A stretch of DNA of 41,431 nt from Thermoproteota archaeon (GTDB lineage: Archaea > Thermoproteota > Thermoprotei_A > Sulfolobales > Acidilobaceae), in the NCBI GenBank assembly GCA_030549835.1, contig JAUQQR010000009.1, forward strand, positions 1-41,431, written 5' to 3'. A model generated the notes under the pieces. The model did not search any database. It was not told where the DNA came from and was given only the letters and a program-made list of their open reading frames with translations. Both the position numbers and the translations under genes were made by a program. Each line of letters begins with the position of its first letter. The stretch's first letter is position 1. Below, piece after piece: positions 25,470 through 33,393 of this stretch.

Positions 25470-26585
25470 CTATGATATAATCCATCTATACCTTAGAATC
25501 CCTGCTAGTCCATTAAATGTTTCTTTAAACCAGTCAGCTTCAGATAATCCTGAAGGAATTACAACTATTTTAGCCCCCCTATTCTCAGCCAACTCTCTCC
25601 ACTTATATAAATCCTCTCTACTCTGATGTACTATTAATGTTTTAACTACACCAGCTTCTAAGGCTAAGCTTACTTCTCTCTCACCATATATAGCTAAACC
25701 TGAAAGTTGTACTAGGTGGAGTTTGAACTCTTCAAGTGTCTCGATAGCTTCTTTATAGAGTTGGGCTTGAATAACACCCTGAGCTTTCATGATAGCCTCT
25801 TTTAAACCCTCATAGCCTTGATATGCTACATCTACTAGCTCCTTAGATACTATTTGCTGAAGTCTATAGTCAATGTAGCCTCCTTTATAGAAGTCTAGTT
25901 TAGCGTATCCAGGCCCAGCAACTATTATACTCTTAAGTACTCCTTTCTCGTAAAGTTGTAGAAAGTACCTGTTAGAAGCTTCTCCAACTCTCTTAAAGAA
26001 CTCGTCTACAAGCTGCTCAATAATCCTCTCATATCTCCTCTGACTCTGTCCTCCCTTCTCATGCTTTCCAGGAACATAGCCTTCAAGCTCTTCTAAGACT
26101 TCTATCTTACCACCCTTAAGTAAACCTATTGTTGCCTGATCTCTCTCAACTATAATAATACCTATAGCTTCTTTTTCTTCAAGCATATCTTCTAAGAATG
26201 AAGTTATGAATGTCTTTTCAGTCCTATAATAGAATATTGGAATCTTCTCTGGAGGCATGAACATCAGGCATATAAAATCTCCATTGTCAATATTCTCACC
26301 ACAAAAAACTGCTAGACCATTTGACGGTATCTTTGGTATCATTTGAATTCTCTCAATAGCTGCTGAGAGAGCCCTCTTAACAGCCTGCCTAGTCCTCTTA
26401 AGCTTAATATTATCAGTTATAGCATACTCTTGCCTCAAAAGCTGGAGAACATCACTCACAGGCCTACCAGGCGGTATATATAGACTTAGCAGTACTGTAG
26501 CAGGAGCACTCCACTTCTTAAGCTCTCTAACAATATTAGCTAGCTCTTCTCTAGATACCTTAAGCTTAACCTCAAGTTCTTCCAA
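25470..26585 (-). CDS. prf1: Peptide chain release factor aRF1
   Basis: aRF1 recognises all three stop codons and triggers peptide release. The 371-residue protein has domain 1 with the stop-codon loop, domain 2 with the catalytic GGQ (in GKHEKGGQSQRRYERIIE) and domain 3 with VSLALEAGVVKTLI. Oddity: the canonical NIKS tetrapeptide of domain 1 reads NIKL here (DNIKLKRTRQAV). Domain 3 appears complete, with a normal length overall. ATG at 26585. Confidence 0.95.
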   Translation of the reverse strand: MEELEVKLKVSREELANIVRELKKWSAPATVLLSLYIPPGRPVSDVLQLLRQEYAITDNIKLKRTRQAVKRALSAAIERIQMIPKIPSNGLAVFCGENIDNGDFICLMFMPPEKIPIFYYRTEKTFITSFLEDMLEEKEAIGIIIVERDQATIGLLKGGKIEVLEELEGYVPGKHEKGGQSQRRYERIIEQLVDEFFKRVGEASNRYFLQLYEKGVLKSIIVAGPGYAKLDFYKGGYIDYRLQQIVSKELVDVAYQGYEGLKEAIMKAQGVIQAQLYKEAIETLEEFKLHLVQLSGLAIYGEREVSLALEAGVVKTLIVHQSREDLYKWRELAENRGAKIVVIPSGLSEADWFKETFNGLAGILRYRWIIS

Positions 26586-26677
26586 CTAAACCCCTAGAGG
26601 TTCTAGTTATAATCAGGGTTTATTAACTATTCCTCCAACAGACTCTCTCATTGTAAAGATTAGGTACTCTAAGACTG

Positions 26678-27613
26678 TTATGGTATTAGTAGTGCTAGTA
26701 TAGCTTTCTGTATATGTAGCCTATTCTCAGCCTGATCCCATACTATGCTTTGAGGCCCATCTATTACGTCATCTGTTACCTCTTCACCTCTCTTAGCTGG
26801 GAGACAATGCATGAATAGTGCTCTAGATCCGGCTACGGACATTAGCTTAGAGTTGACCTGGTATGGCTTTAAGAGTTTAACCTTCTCTTCTCTCAGAGCT
26901 TCTTGACCCATACTAACCCAGACATCAGTGTATACTATATCAGCTCCTCTTACAGCCTCATAGGGGTCTTCAGTGAACTCGATAATAGCTCCAGTGTCTT
27001 TAGCTGTTTCTAGAGCATGTTTTAGTATATTCTCATCTGGTCTAAGCTGCCTTGGAGATGCTACAGTTATATGTAGGCCTAGTTTAGATCCAGATACTAG
27101 AAGGCTATTAAGAACATTATCTGAACCATCACCTATAAAAGCTAGCTTAACTCCTCTAAGTCTCCCCTTTTTCTCTAGAATACTCATCATATCGCCTAAG
27201 GCTTGAACAGGGTGACTTAAATCACTTAACCCATTAATAACAGGGATCGTAGCATATTTAGCTAGCTCAATAAGCTTCCAGTGTTCTTTAACCCTAGCAA
27301 CTATTCCATCAACATATCTTGATAGTGTTCTAGCAGTATCAGCTAGGCTCTCACCTCGAGCAAGCTGAAGCTCGCCCCAGCTTAAATAGATAGAACTAGC
27401 ACCAAGCTGCCTAGCAGCAACCTCAAAACTAACACGAGTCCTAGTACTAGGCTTCTCAAAAAGTAAAGCAATAACCCTACCTGGAAGAGCATTAATTACC
27501 CTCTCTCCAGTATAGAATCTCCTCTTAAACTCTAACCCAGACTCAATTATAAATAAAATCTCTTCAGGAGTATAATCAACGAGATCAATTAAATCCCTAC
27601 CCTTTAACCTCAA
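26678..27613 (-). CDS. argF: Ornithine carbamoyltransferase
   Basis: The enzyme makes citrulline from ornithine and carbamoyl phosphate. The 311 residues contain the carbamoyl-phosphate loop [12 protein letters not shown] (about 54-65), [18 protein letters not shown], the HPVQALGDM motif, and the ornithine-binding [11 protein letters not shown] with C-terminal [15 protein letters not shown]. These distinguish it from aspartate carbamoyltransferase. It stands between aRF1 and a small unknown gene on the same strand; no other arginine genes are visible. Confidence 0.95.
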   Translation of the reverse strand: MRLKGRDLIDLVDYTPEEILFIIESGLEFKRRFYTGERVINALPGRVIALLFEKPSTRTRVSFEVAARQLGASSIYLSWGELQLARGESLADTARTLSRYVDGIVARVKEHWKLIELAKYATIPVINGLSDLSHPVQALGDMMSILEKKGRLRGVKLAFIGDGSDNVLNSLLVSGSKLGLHITVASPRQLRPDENILKHALETAKDTGAIIEFTEDPYEAVRGADIVYTDVWVSMGQEALREEKVKLLKPYQVNSKLMSVAGSRALFMHCLPAKRGEEVTDDVIDGPQSIVWDQAENRLHIQKAILALLIP

Positions 27614-27658
27614 AATTAAACCACCACTCTAGCTATACTCAAATAAAGGGTATAGAGG

Positions 27659-27937
27659 TTAAAGTCTAAGATTTACTTTATTCTTTAAAACCTCATCTAT
27701 ATTACTAAAAAGATCATCACTAACTTCAATATCATTCTCAAGTAGGAATGTAATAATATCGCTAATAGTTACATCATCTCGGAGAATAAACTTAGAAGCC
27801 TCATTCCAACTTTTAACCTTAATACCAAAATCTTCCCACAACCACTCCTTAACATCATCTAAGGTAATAGTCTCCTCTATCTTCTTAATTAAAGCTTTCT
27901 TAATAAGCTTAACTTTAATTCTATTTAAACTATGCAA
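27659..27937 (-). CDS. Hypothetical small protein
   Basis: A 92-residue, lysine- and acid-rich helical protein (LNRIKVKLIKKALIKKIEE at the start, VTISDIITFLLENDIEVSDD near the end). TTG 27937 is preceded by GGGTGG, a usable ribosome site. It lies 45 bases upstream of argF in the same direction and could share its transcript. No motif or membrane segment; function unknown. Confidence 0.6.
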   Translation of the reverse strand: MHSLNRIKVKLIKKALIKKIEETITLDDVKEWLWEDFGIKVKSWNEASKFILRDDVTISDIITFLLENDIEVSDDLFSNIDEVLKNKVNLRL

Positions 27938-28022
27938 TTAACCACCCGGTAAACCGATCAAAACCAAAACTTATATAGACTATAAAATCTTATAATTAAA
28001 CAAGTAAGAGAGTAAGGATATA

Positions 28023-28107
28023 GGGTTCAGCTCTGATATGGTTTCATTGCCTCATCTCTATCCCCCACATTGATCTCGGGCTTGCATCATCCTTAGGGGG
28101 CTTTCAG
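28023..28107 (-). ncRNA. Structured RNA element, copy 1 of a two-copy family
   Basis: The minus strand from 28107 to 28023 is about 80 percent identical by eye to 31089-31174 (plus). Identical blocks include CTGAAAG at the 5' end, GTGCAAGCCC-like ATGCAAGCCC, GGGGGA, GATGAG and TATCAGAGCTGAACCC at the 3' end. CCCCC pairs with GGGGG around an inner GAT/ATC stem. A TTTATA box A (28127-28134, minus) would start transcription at about 28105. No reading frame crosses it. The layout recalls the omega RNAs at TnpB 3' ends, but no TnpB is present. Nothing else was found in 27938-28223 apart from a box A for the next gene. Confidence 0.6.
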
Positions 28108-28223
28108 AACACTAGGAGAATGAATCTATAAAGGTCTCCTATAGGAATTACCCAGGGGAAGGCCTAAATAGGAGTGAGATTTTATCTTTGAATCCAGTAA
28201 TTAAATATGGGGTTTAAAGTTCT

Positions 28224-28712
28224 ATGGTTAAAGCTATAGTTAAGATTAGTGATGAAGGTATAGTTTTAGATAAGTGTATTGATAGCGAGTTTTGTTCTAA
28301 TCTAGGTAGGCTAGGATATATTAGAGATAATATTATCGAACCACTTGAAGTAGCTTACCAGGCATCTCTAGGTACTATAGAGTTTAATGGTTTAAGTGGG
28401 TGGGAGGCTTCACTACAAATCCTTAGTATGCTTAGAATAAGATTAAGCCTATTTTTAGTATATCATGATTTGAGAACTAAGGGTAAGAGGGTTAAGGCTA
28501 GAGTTAAAGATAATACGTTACTAATACCCTTAAGTCCCGGTAAAGTCTTAGAAATACTAGTCTTAGAAGAAGGTGTACATATGACTTTAGAAGGGTTAGC
28601 AGAGTGGAGTAGAGGTGTTCAAGCACTAAATCATATACCTATAATTGCTATAGTTGATAAAACTGGAGTAATAACATACTATGAAGCTAGAACTATGACA
28701 CAACTAATATAA
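28224..28712 (+). CDS. tRNA-splicing endonuclease, structural beta-like subunit
   Basis: Crenarchaeal tRNA-intron endonuclease is an (alpha beta)2 complex in which the beta subunit lacks the catalytic residues. The 162-residue protein shows the C-terminal fold of the family: FLVYHDLRTKGKRVKARVKD, a central strand LLIPLSPGKVLEILVLEEG, and PIIAIVDKTGVITYYEART. The catalytic His and final Lys of active subunits are not seen. ATG 28224 has GGGGTTT and a TTAAATATG box A upstream. The catalytic subunit is not in this window. Confidence 0.72.
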   Translation: MVKAIVKISDEGIVLDKCIDSEFCSNLGRLGYIRDNIIEPLEVAYQASLGTIEFNGLSGWEASLQILSMLRIRLSLFLVYHDLRTKGKRVKARVKDNTLLIPLSPGKVLEILVLEEGVHMTLEGLAEWSRGVQALNHIPIIAIVDKTGVITYYEARTMTQLI

Positions 28713-28720
28713 AAGTAATC

Positions 28721-29653
28721 TCATAATGGTACCATTACAACCATTCCATCCATAAGGTATCTATAAAGCTTTCTAACATTAGATTCCTTAATTTTAACCC
28801 TCTCTGCTACTGTAGATTGACTAATGTTCTCGTAGCCGTGGAGTCTAGCTACTAAGTAGACTATAGCTGCTGCTACTGTTTCAGGCTTCTTACCATATAG
28901 TGTCTTACCAGATTTTAGAGCCACCCTTAAGAACTCTAGTGCATCTTTTTTAACACTATCTTCTAACTTGAGATCACTTACCAATCTATTAATGTAAGTC
29001 TCAACTCTATCTACTAATCTCCTACTCCCTCCCTCAGTATATATGTGTCTATTAATTTTACTGAATACTCCTTTACTATAGAGCTTATTGGTAGCGTCCC
29101 ACACACATTCCTGGTCTACATCTAGTAATTCTAGAACTTCATTCTTAGTTATACATAGATTATATTTCTCAATTATCTTTAATATCACAGCAGCTACTAT
29201 ACACCTCTGTTCTTTAACTCCCGATATCTTCTCCTTATCTAGGTAACTATTTATTATATAGCCAATATCCTCTTTCGCGGTTTTAGATAGGGCTAGTATA
29301 CTAGCTATCTCATTAGCCTTTTTAAGTATTGAAACCTTATATATATCCTTCTTAGCTACACGTGCTTCCTTAATTCTCTTAGCTAATATACCCGATGTCC
29401 TCTTCAGTGGATTACTAGGCTTCTGTGGTCTAAGTGTAACACCTATCCCTAAATCGTGTTGAGTAAATGTTATGGGGTCTCCTACTCTAGAGACACTTCT
29501 ACCATCATCTCTAAACATCCTCTCAGGCTCGTCAGATATAATGTTAACGTCTAGAACCTCACCTGTACTACTACAGACTACATACCCCTCCTGTGTAATA
29601 ACAACTTCACCAGGGCATCTCTCTATACTATCATCTAATCCCCCAAGACTCAT
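28721..29653 (-). CDS. tfb: Transcription initiation factor B (TFB), divergent paralogue
   Basis: TFB bridges TBP-DNA and RNA polymerase. Starting at ATG 29653 the protein has 310 residues: a reduced zinc ribbon with two cysteines (CPGEVV...VVCSSTGEVLD, as in other crenarchaeal TFBs), a B-reader region DEPERMFRDDGRSVSRVGD, and two cyclin folds, the second with VAAAIVYLVARLHGYENISQ and a recognition helix. The B-reader and first cyclin fold differ clearly from canonical crenarchaeal TFB. The start is fixed by GGGGGAGGT five bases upstream; the frame extends to 29719, but that would overlap gar1 heavily. Only one base separates it from the gar1 stop, indicating coupled translation. Confidence 0.9.
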   Translation of the reverse strand: MSLGGLDDSIERCPGEVVITQEGYVVCSSTGEVLDVNIISDEPERMFRDDGRSVSRVGDPITFTQHDLGIGVTLRPQKPSNPLKRTSGILAKRIKEARVAKKDIYKVSILKKANEIASILALSKTAKEDIGYIINSYLDKEKISGVKEQRCIVAAVILKIIEKYNLCITKNEVLELLDVDQECVWDATNKLYSKGVFSKINRHIYTEGGSRRLVDRVETYINRLVSDLKLEDSVKKDALEFLRVALKSGKTLYGKKPETVAAAIVYLVARLHGYENISQSTVAERVKIKESNVRKLYRYLMDGMVVMVPL

Positions 29654-29654
29654 A

Positions 29655-29951
29655 CTACCTCCCCCTCGCTTTCCTAGGAGGCTTCCAAGGTTCATAGTAT
29701 AGGTCGCTAGAGCTCTCAATAGCTTGTACTAAATCTTTATCTTTAATCTTAACAACCGCGTAAGGCTTCTTCACATTACCAATAATATCTACTACTAAGC
29801 CAGCCTCTCTAAACTTCCCATATTCATCTTTAAAGTATACTTTAGAACCTATAGGTATAGGCTTCTCTCTAGCCATAGATATCACGATATAATTCATTGG
29901 AGTTATTGATTTAATAGAGCCGAGATATTTAATATTCTCAATTCTACCCAT
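29655..29951 (-). CDS. gar1: H/ACA RNP protein Gar1
   Basis: Gar1 is a core protein of H/ACA RNPs, which guide pseudouridylation of rRNA. The 98-residue protein has the small beta-barrel with PIPIGSKVYFKDEYGKFREA, GLVVDIIGNVKKPYAVVKI and a basic KPPRKARGR tail. ATG at 29951. It forms a two-gene unit with tfb, a pairing also found in other crenarchaea. Confidence 0.92.
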   Translation of the reverse strand: MGRIENIKYLGSIKSITPMNYIVISMAREKPIPIGSKVYFKDEYGKFREAGLVVDIIGNVKKPYAVVKIKDKDLVQAIESSSDLYYEPWKPPRKARGR

Positions 29952-30061
29952 CCCACTCGCCTCCCTCTAGCTTAACCCCTCACATTTTTAGCGAGCTATC
30001 AAGTATATAAATAGTTATGCTTAAGTTAAAGTCCCTAAAAATTTAAGTCGTAATGGTGCGG

Positions 30062-31000
30062 CTACCGCGTATATATGTTAGTATTATTTTTAACTTCTAC
30101 TCTCATCTTATCAAAGCTATTATTATTACAGGAGCTACACTTATCTGGGTGTAGTGAGAGTCCCCCGCAAACACTACAGGTATACCTTAGTTTTCTTAAT
30201 AAAGCTCCCCTTAGGAAGTCTATAGTTTTAACTGAGCTAAACTCTAATTCAGGGCCCTTAGGGCTTACAGAGTAGAATATTCTAGAAGCTTTAATTTTCT
30301 CATAGCTATCATCTAGGCAATAACCATTTAATCCAACTAGGAAAGCATAAGATATTATAGCCTCCGCCTCTATAGTTGATAGAGCATTAATAACGTTAAC
30401 ACTGTCTAATGTAAGCTTATCAACTACATCTCCTAGTAACTCTTCAGATCCAGATAGTAGAGCTTCTAGACCTAATATAGTGTAGTCTGTAATTGTTATA
30501 GGTAGTAGGATAGTATCATAGCCTAATATCTTAGCTAATATTATACTCCAAACTCTATCATACCTTAAAGTATCAACTATATTACTAAACCTATACCTAG
30601 GGCTAACATCAACAGATATAATACTAGTACTCCTAGCCAGAGTATCTATAGAGTATTGATCTAAGTAGACGCTACTAGGAATAGCAACTCTAATCTCCGA
30701 CTCATAACCCCTCTTAATAAAAGATGTTATATATGCTAAACCAAGTGATGCCATAGTATTATAACATGTTACAGGTACCAAGACTCTACCTCTAGGCTTA
30801 AGAGCTGCAAATTTGCCTAAATGCCTCCTAATACTCCTCTCTAGCATCCTCCCCAAACAAGAAATACATAGATAGTGACCACTAGAAGACCTATAATAGA
30901 CTGCCCTACCCTCACATAGACTACACGAAACTCCCAAATTACCCCCTAATGTTACAAAGAAAAACATAGCTTTAAAGGTAAGATTATAATTAATTAACAA
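30062..31000 (-). CDS. Degenerate Ncs6/TtcA-like (tRNA thiolation) protein lacking the PP-loop
   Basis: The ends match the Ncs6/TtcA group: an N-terminal zinc knuckle CSLCEGRAVYYRSSSGHYLC with ISCLGRMLERSIRRHL after it, and a C-terminal CSVCGG / CSSCNN pair. Ncs6 proteins adenylate tRNA uridine for thiolation by means of a SGGKDS PP-loop. Here the corresponding place reads PVTCYNTMASLGLAYI, so the ATP-pyrophosphatase motif is gone, and the middle is strongly diverged. The frame is intact over about 290 residues, so the gene is under selection or recently decayed. Start uncertain: ATG 30964 or TTG 30937 (just after GGGGGT) are better than 31000. Function unknown. Confidence 0.75.
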   Translation of the reverse strand: MLINYNLTFKAMFFFVTLGGNLGVSCSLCEGRAVYYRSSSGHYLCISCLGRMLERSIRRHLGKFAALKPRGRVLVPVTCYNTMASLGLAYITSFIKRGYESEIRVAIPSSVYLDQYSIDTLARSTSIISVDVSPRYRFSNIVDTLRYDRVWSIILAKILGYDTILLPITITDYTILGLEALLSGSEELLGDVVDKLTLDSVNVINALSTIEAEAIISYAFLVGLNGYCLDDSYEKIKASRIFYSVSPKGPELEFSSVKTIDFLRGALLRKLRYTCSVCGGLSLHPDKCSSCNNNSFDKMRVEVKNNTNIYTR

Positions 31001-31042
31001 TCAATATAGGATTATAGCTAAAATCCTCTAAAACATCGTGTA

Positions 31043-31053
31043 AGTTAAATATA
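31043..31053 (+). promoter_or_regulatory. Box A of RNA element copy 2
   Basis: GTTAAATATA lies about 26 bases before the predicted RNA 5' end near 31075. It does not serve any reading frame: the flanking genes point away or end elsewhere. Confidence 0.5.
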
Positions 31054-31074
31054 GGATAAGTTAAGATGTAGAGT

Positions 31075-31290
31075 GCCCGGAGATCGTCCTGAAAGTCTCT
31101 AACGGTGGTGCAAGCCCAAGACCAATATGGGGGAACAATGGATGAGACAGTGAACTTATATCAGAGCTGAACCCCTAATAAATGTTAATGCTCTAAGAGA
31201 CCCAGAGCTTAGCCCTTACATCTTCCTAGGACTTGGAATTTATTGGGGCTCTTGTAGGAGATCTATGAGGGAGTAGAAGTCTCTGGGTAT
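31075..31290 (+). ncRNA. Structured RNA element, copy 2, with extended 3' fold
   Basis: The core 31089-31174 is homologous to 28107-28023 (minus). Relative to copy 1, the inner stem changes from GAT/ATC to GGT/ACC, a compensatory change, and CCCCC/GGGGG changes to a wobble-compatible TCTCT/GGGGG. After the shared CTGAACCC end the sequences diverge. Further downstream, ACCCAGAG (about 31200) can pair with CTCTGGGT (about 31282), and AGCCC with GGGCT inside it, so this copy may continue to about 31290 or contain a second RNA. The gap 31001-31318 holds no credible protein gene. Confidence 0.55.
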
Positions 31291-31318
31291 GAGGATATTT
31301 AGGAGTATTTGTGAATAG

Positions 31319-32224
31319 TCATTCATTATCTATTTCTTCTCTGGTTTCTAAGTTAATATTCCAGAGATCTTTTCTTCTAGCTTCAAGTTGTTCTATAGGT
31401 TTACCTTCAAACTCTGCCGCTGTAACTAGTTTAATGTTTAATTCTCTAGCTATTCTTTGATGTTCTTCAATGTATACCATATAATTTAAATCTCTTAATA
31501 TATGATGATCTAAGACTAGAGTTTCAGGCTTGATGCTTCTTATAACCTCCATTACGCCCTGTAAGCCTTTATTGATTGTATCGCTAGAGATAATAGATCT
31601 AGAGAAGTATGTAGGTGGCCCTCCTAGTATTAGGAGTTTAGGTCTAGGATTAGACCATGACTTAAGAATTCTTAATGCTTCGGGATCAGCAGGACCCTGA
31701 ACATCGCTAGTGAATATTAAACTCTCATTATCACAGACTAATCTAACCATTAGGACTCTACCAACCTTACTATTAACCTCTCCATGCCATACGGGGTTTG
31801 AAAGTTCTATAATTAACCTATTAATTTTGAAGGTTCTCCCATCACCTACTACTATGTTGGCTTTATCTTCCAATCCAGACTTCTTAAGAAACCTGTAACC
31901 CCTCAGCTTCTGGCTAAAATTTATATCTCTCGTGATGTCTTTAACAATTAGCATTTTATCATAGTATAGCTCAGGCTCTCTACTAACATAGTGGTCGTAG
32001 TGGTAGTGAGTTATTATTATTATAGAGCTCTCTCTAATAAACTTCCTTACACTATCTAGAGATGATTCAAGCCTCTCTAACTCTAATGGATGGGGAGGTA
32101 AACCATAACGTCTAGGAGCTATAGCAACCCCGAGATCTAACCCAATACTATAACCACATAAGCTAACAAATGTAGCTAAACTCCTAACACCCATACTATC
32201 AGCTGCAATAATCCTAGCATACAA
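31319..32224 (-). CDS. Metallo-beta-lactamase-fold hydrolase, UPF0282 family
   Basis: The 301-residue protein has the metal motif IIITHYHYDHY (about residues 75-85), a downstream TSDVQGPADPEAL motif and LVLDHHILRD, the pattern of archaeal UPF0282 proteins. A zinc-dependent hydrolase of unknown substrate. TTG 32224 has GGTG six bases upstream. Neighbours give no clue: a two-copy RNA element downstream and a divergent disulfide oxidoreductase. Confidence 0.88.
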   Translation of the reverse strand: MYARIIAADSMGVRSLATFVSLCGYSIGLDLGVAIAPRRYGLPPHPLELERLESSLDSVRKFIRESSIIIITHYHYDHYVSREPELYYDKMLIVKDITRDINFSQKLRGYRFLKKSGLEDKANIVVGDGRTFKINRLIIELSNPVWHGEVNSKVGRVLMVRLVCDNESLIFTSDVQGPADPEALRILKSWSNPRPKLLILGGPPTYFSRSIISSDTINKGLQGVMEVIRSIKPETLVLDHHILRDLNYMVYIEEHQRIARELNIKLVTAAEFEGKPIEQLEARRKDLWNINLETREEIDNE

Positions 32225-32451
32225 TTAAAACACCAGGGAATACTATGATATCTAGCTGTTTAAACAGTTCTATCCTGGTTAGTATCTAAGCTAGGAAGAC
32301 CTTATCGTTTAAGACGAGAATGGAGGCTAATTGAGTCGATTCTAGGTTTAGTGGGGTGAGGTTGTGGGTGTTGACGAGATTCTAGGAGGACTATACATAT
32401 ACTAAAGGTTATTAAGGATTCTCTATAGATTTAATACACTAGGTGTATTTA

Positions 32452-33186
32452 ATGGCTAGGTTTTATATACTAGACTTATCTGATGAGTTTAAGCGTGATC
32501 TTGAAGATACACTAGCAACTATGGTTAACTCTGTGGATGTAGATGTCTTCATTGGTAGCCTCTGTGATGCGTGCTCTGATACTGTGGCTTTACTGAAGTT
32601 CTTTAGAGACGCTAGCCCTATTAGGGGTGGTTCTAGGATGTTAAATGTTAGAATCTACGACTATGAGAATAAGAGTCATAGAGAGGAGTTCTTAATTCAA
32701 AATGTTAGAAGAGTTCCTACAGTTAGCTTTATTAAGGGCTATGTTAGATGGACTGGTATACCTGCAGGGGAGGAGATTAGAGCACTAGTAGAGACAATTA
32801 TGAGGATAAGTGAGAATGAGTCAGGGCTAGAAGAAGAGACAAAGAAGATACTAAGAACACTTAAAGGAAAAGTTCACATAGAAACAATAGTAACACCATC
32901 ATGCCCATACTGCCCCTACGCCGTACTCCTAGCTCACATGATGGCTTATGAGGCATATAAACAGGGCAACCCGATCATACTTTCTGAAGCTGTAGAAGCA
33001 TATGAGAATCCAGATGTAGCTGATAAGTATGGAGTAATGAGTGTACCAGCAATAGCCATAAATGGTAGGCTAGTATTCGTTGGTGTACCCTACGAGGAAG
33101 ACTTCATAGAATATATTAAGGCAGCATCAGAGGGGAAGCTAGGTAGAGGAAAAAATAGAACACACGGTGAAGTTTCTGGAATATAA
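32452..33186 (+). CDS. pdo: Protein disulfide oxidoreductase (tandem thioredoxin folds)
   Basis: PDO makes and shuffles disulfides in the cytoplasm of hyperthermophiles. The 244-residue protein has two thioredoxin units: the first with CDAC (38-41, in IGSLCDACSDTVAL) and the second with CPYC (in VTPSCPYCPYAVLL), plus cis-proline sites VPTVSF and VPAIAI. Start ATG 32452 is chosen because AGGTG at 32441-32445 is correctly spaced; GTG 32443 is also in frame but lies in the ribosome site. CDAC in the first unit is unusual, since acidic/alanine replaces Pro-Tyr. The gap before it (32225-32451) holds a CTGTTTAAACAG palindrome but no gene. Confidence 0.92.
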   Translation: MARFYILDLSDEFKRDLEDTLATMVNSVDVDVFIGSLCDACSDTVALLKFFRDASPIRGGSRMLNVRIYDYENKSHREEFLIQNVRRVPTVSFIKGYVRWTGIPAGEEIRALVETIMRISENESGLEEETKKILRTLKGKVHIETIVTPSCPYCPYAVLLAHMMAYEAYKQGNPIILSEAVEAYENPDVADKYGVMSVPAIAINGRLVFVGVPYEEDFIEYIKAASEGKLGRGKNRTHGEVSGI

Positions 33187-33298
33187 TGATTACGCTAAAA
33201 TCCTTAATATGACCTAGCATTTAAAGATTATAGCAGTTCATGATTGAATTTAAACCTTGGATTATAACGTATTTATGTGGTTATCTAGCTGTTTAAGG

Positions 33299-33366
33299 CT
33301 ATTAGCGGATGAAGAAGCTTGCCCCCAAGGGATTAGATGACAGAATTACCGCGTCCTGACGCGTTA
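33299..33366 (+). ncRNA. Candidate C/D box guide RNA
   Basis: A C box ATGAAGA (33309-33315) and a D box CTGA (33356-33359) are 40 bases apart and flanked by GCG/CGC that can form the terminal stem. A C'-like GATGACA lies at 33336-33342; no clear D' box. The 12 bases before the D box are complementary, with one mismatch, to the universal 16S rRNA segment around GCCGCGGTAAT (530 loop). A TATTTAT box A at about 33270-33276 fits a start near 33299. The remainder of 33187-33393 carries only the hairpin below. Confidence 0.45.
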
Positions 33367-33370
33367 GATT

Positions 33371-33387
33371 CACCATATTATATGGTG
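33371..33387. terminator. Hairpin between sRNA candidate and pilus operon end
   Basis: CACCATA-TTA-TATGGTG is a perfect seven-pair inverted repeat followed by TTT on the plus strand and sits just after the stop of the convergent pilus platform gene. It may mark transcript ends for both sides. Confidence 0.4.
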
Positions 33388-33393
33388 TTTAGG

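Noticed and set aside
28023-28107. C/D box guide RNA
   Set aside because: GATGATG and CTGA occur, but the C-like box is not kept in the second copy (GGTGGTG), so the shared structure is something else.
28721-29719. TFB start at 29719
   Set aside because: It would overlap gar1 by 65 bases and add a non-conserved leader; ATG 29653 has a strong GGAGGT site.
31075-31175. RNase P RNA or SRP RNA
   Set aside because: GAAAG and CAGAG...GAACCC look faintly like RNase P blocks, but the conserved GAGGAAAGTCC and ACAGAACCCGGC strings and the SRP tetraloop region are missing, and there are two copies.
27938-31318. CRISPR array
   Set aside because: Only two inverted-orientation copies 3 kb apart with no regular repeat-spacer pattern and no cas genes.
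32264-32440. Protein or RNA gene upstream of pdo
   Set aside because: Some G-rich sequence is present, but no ribosome site, open frame or consistent fold could be supported.
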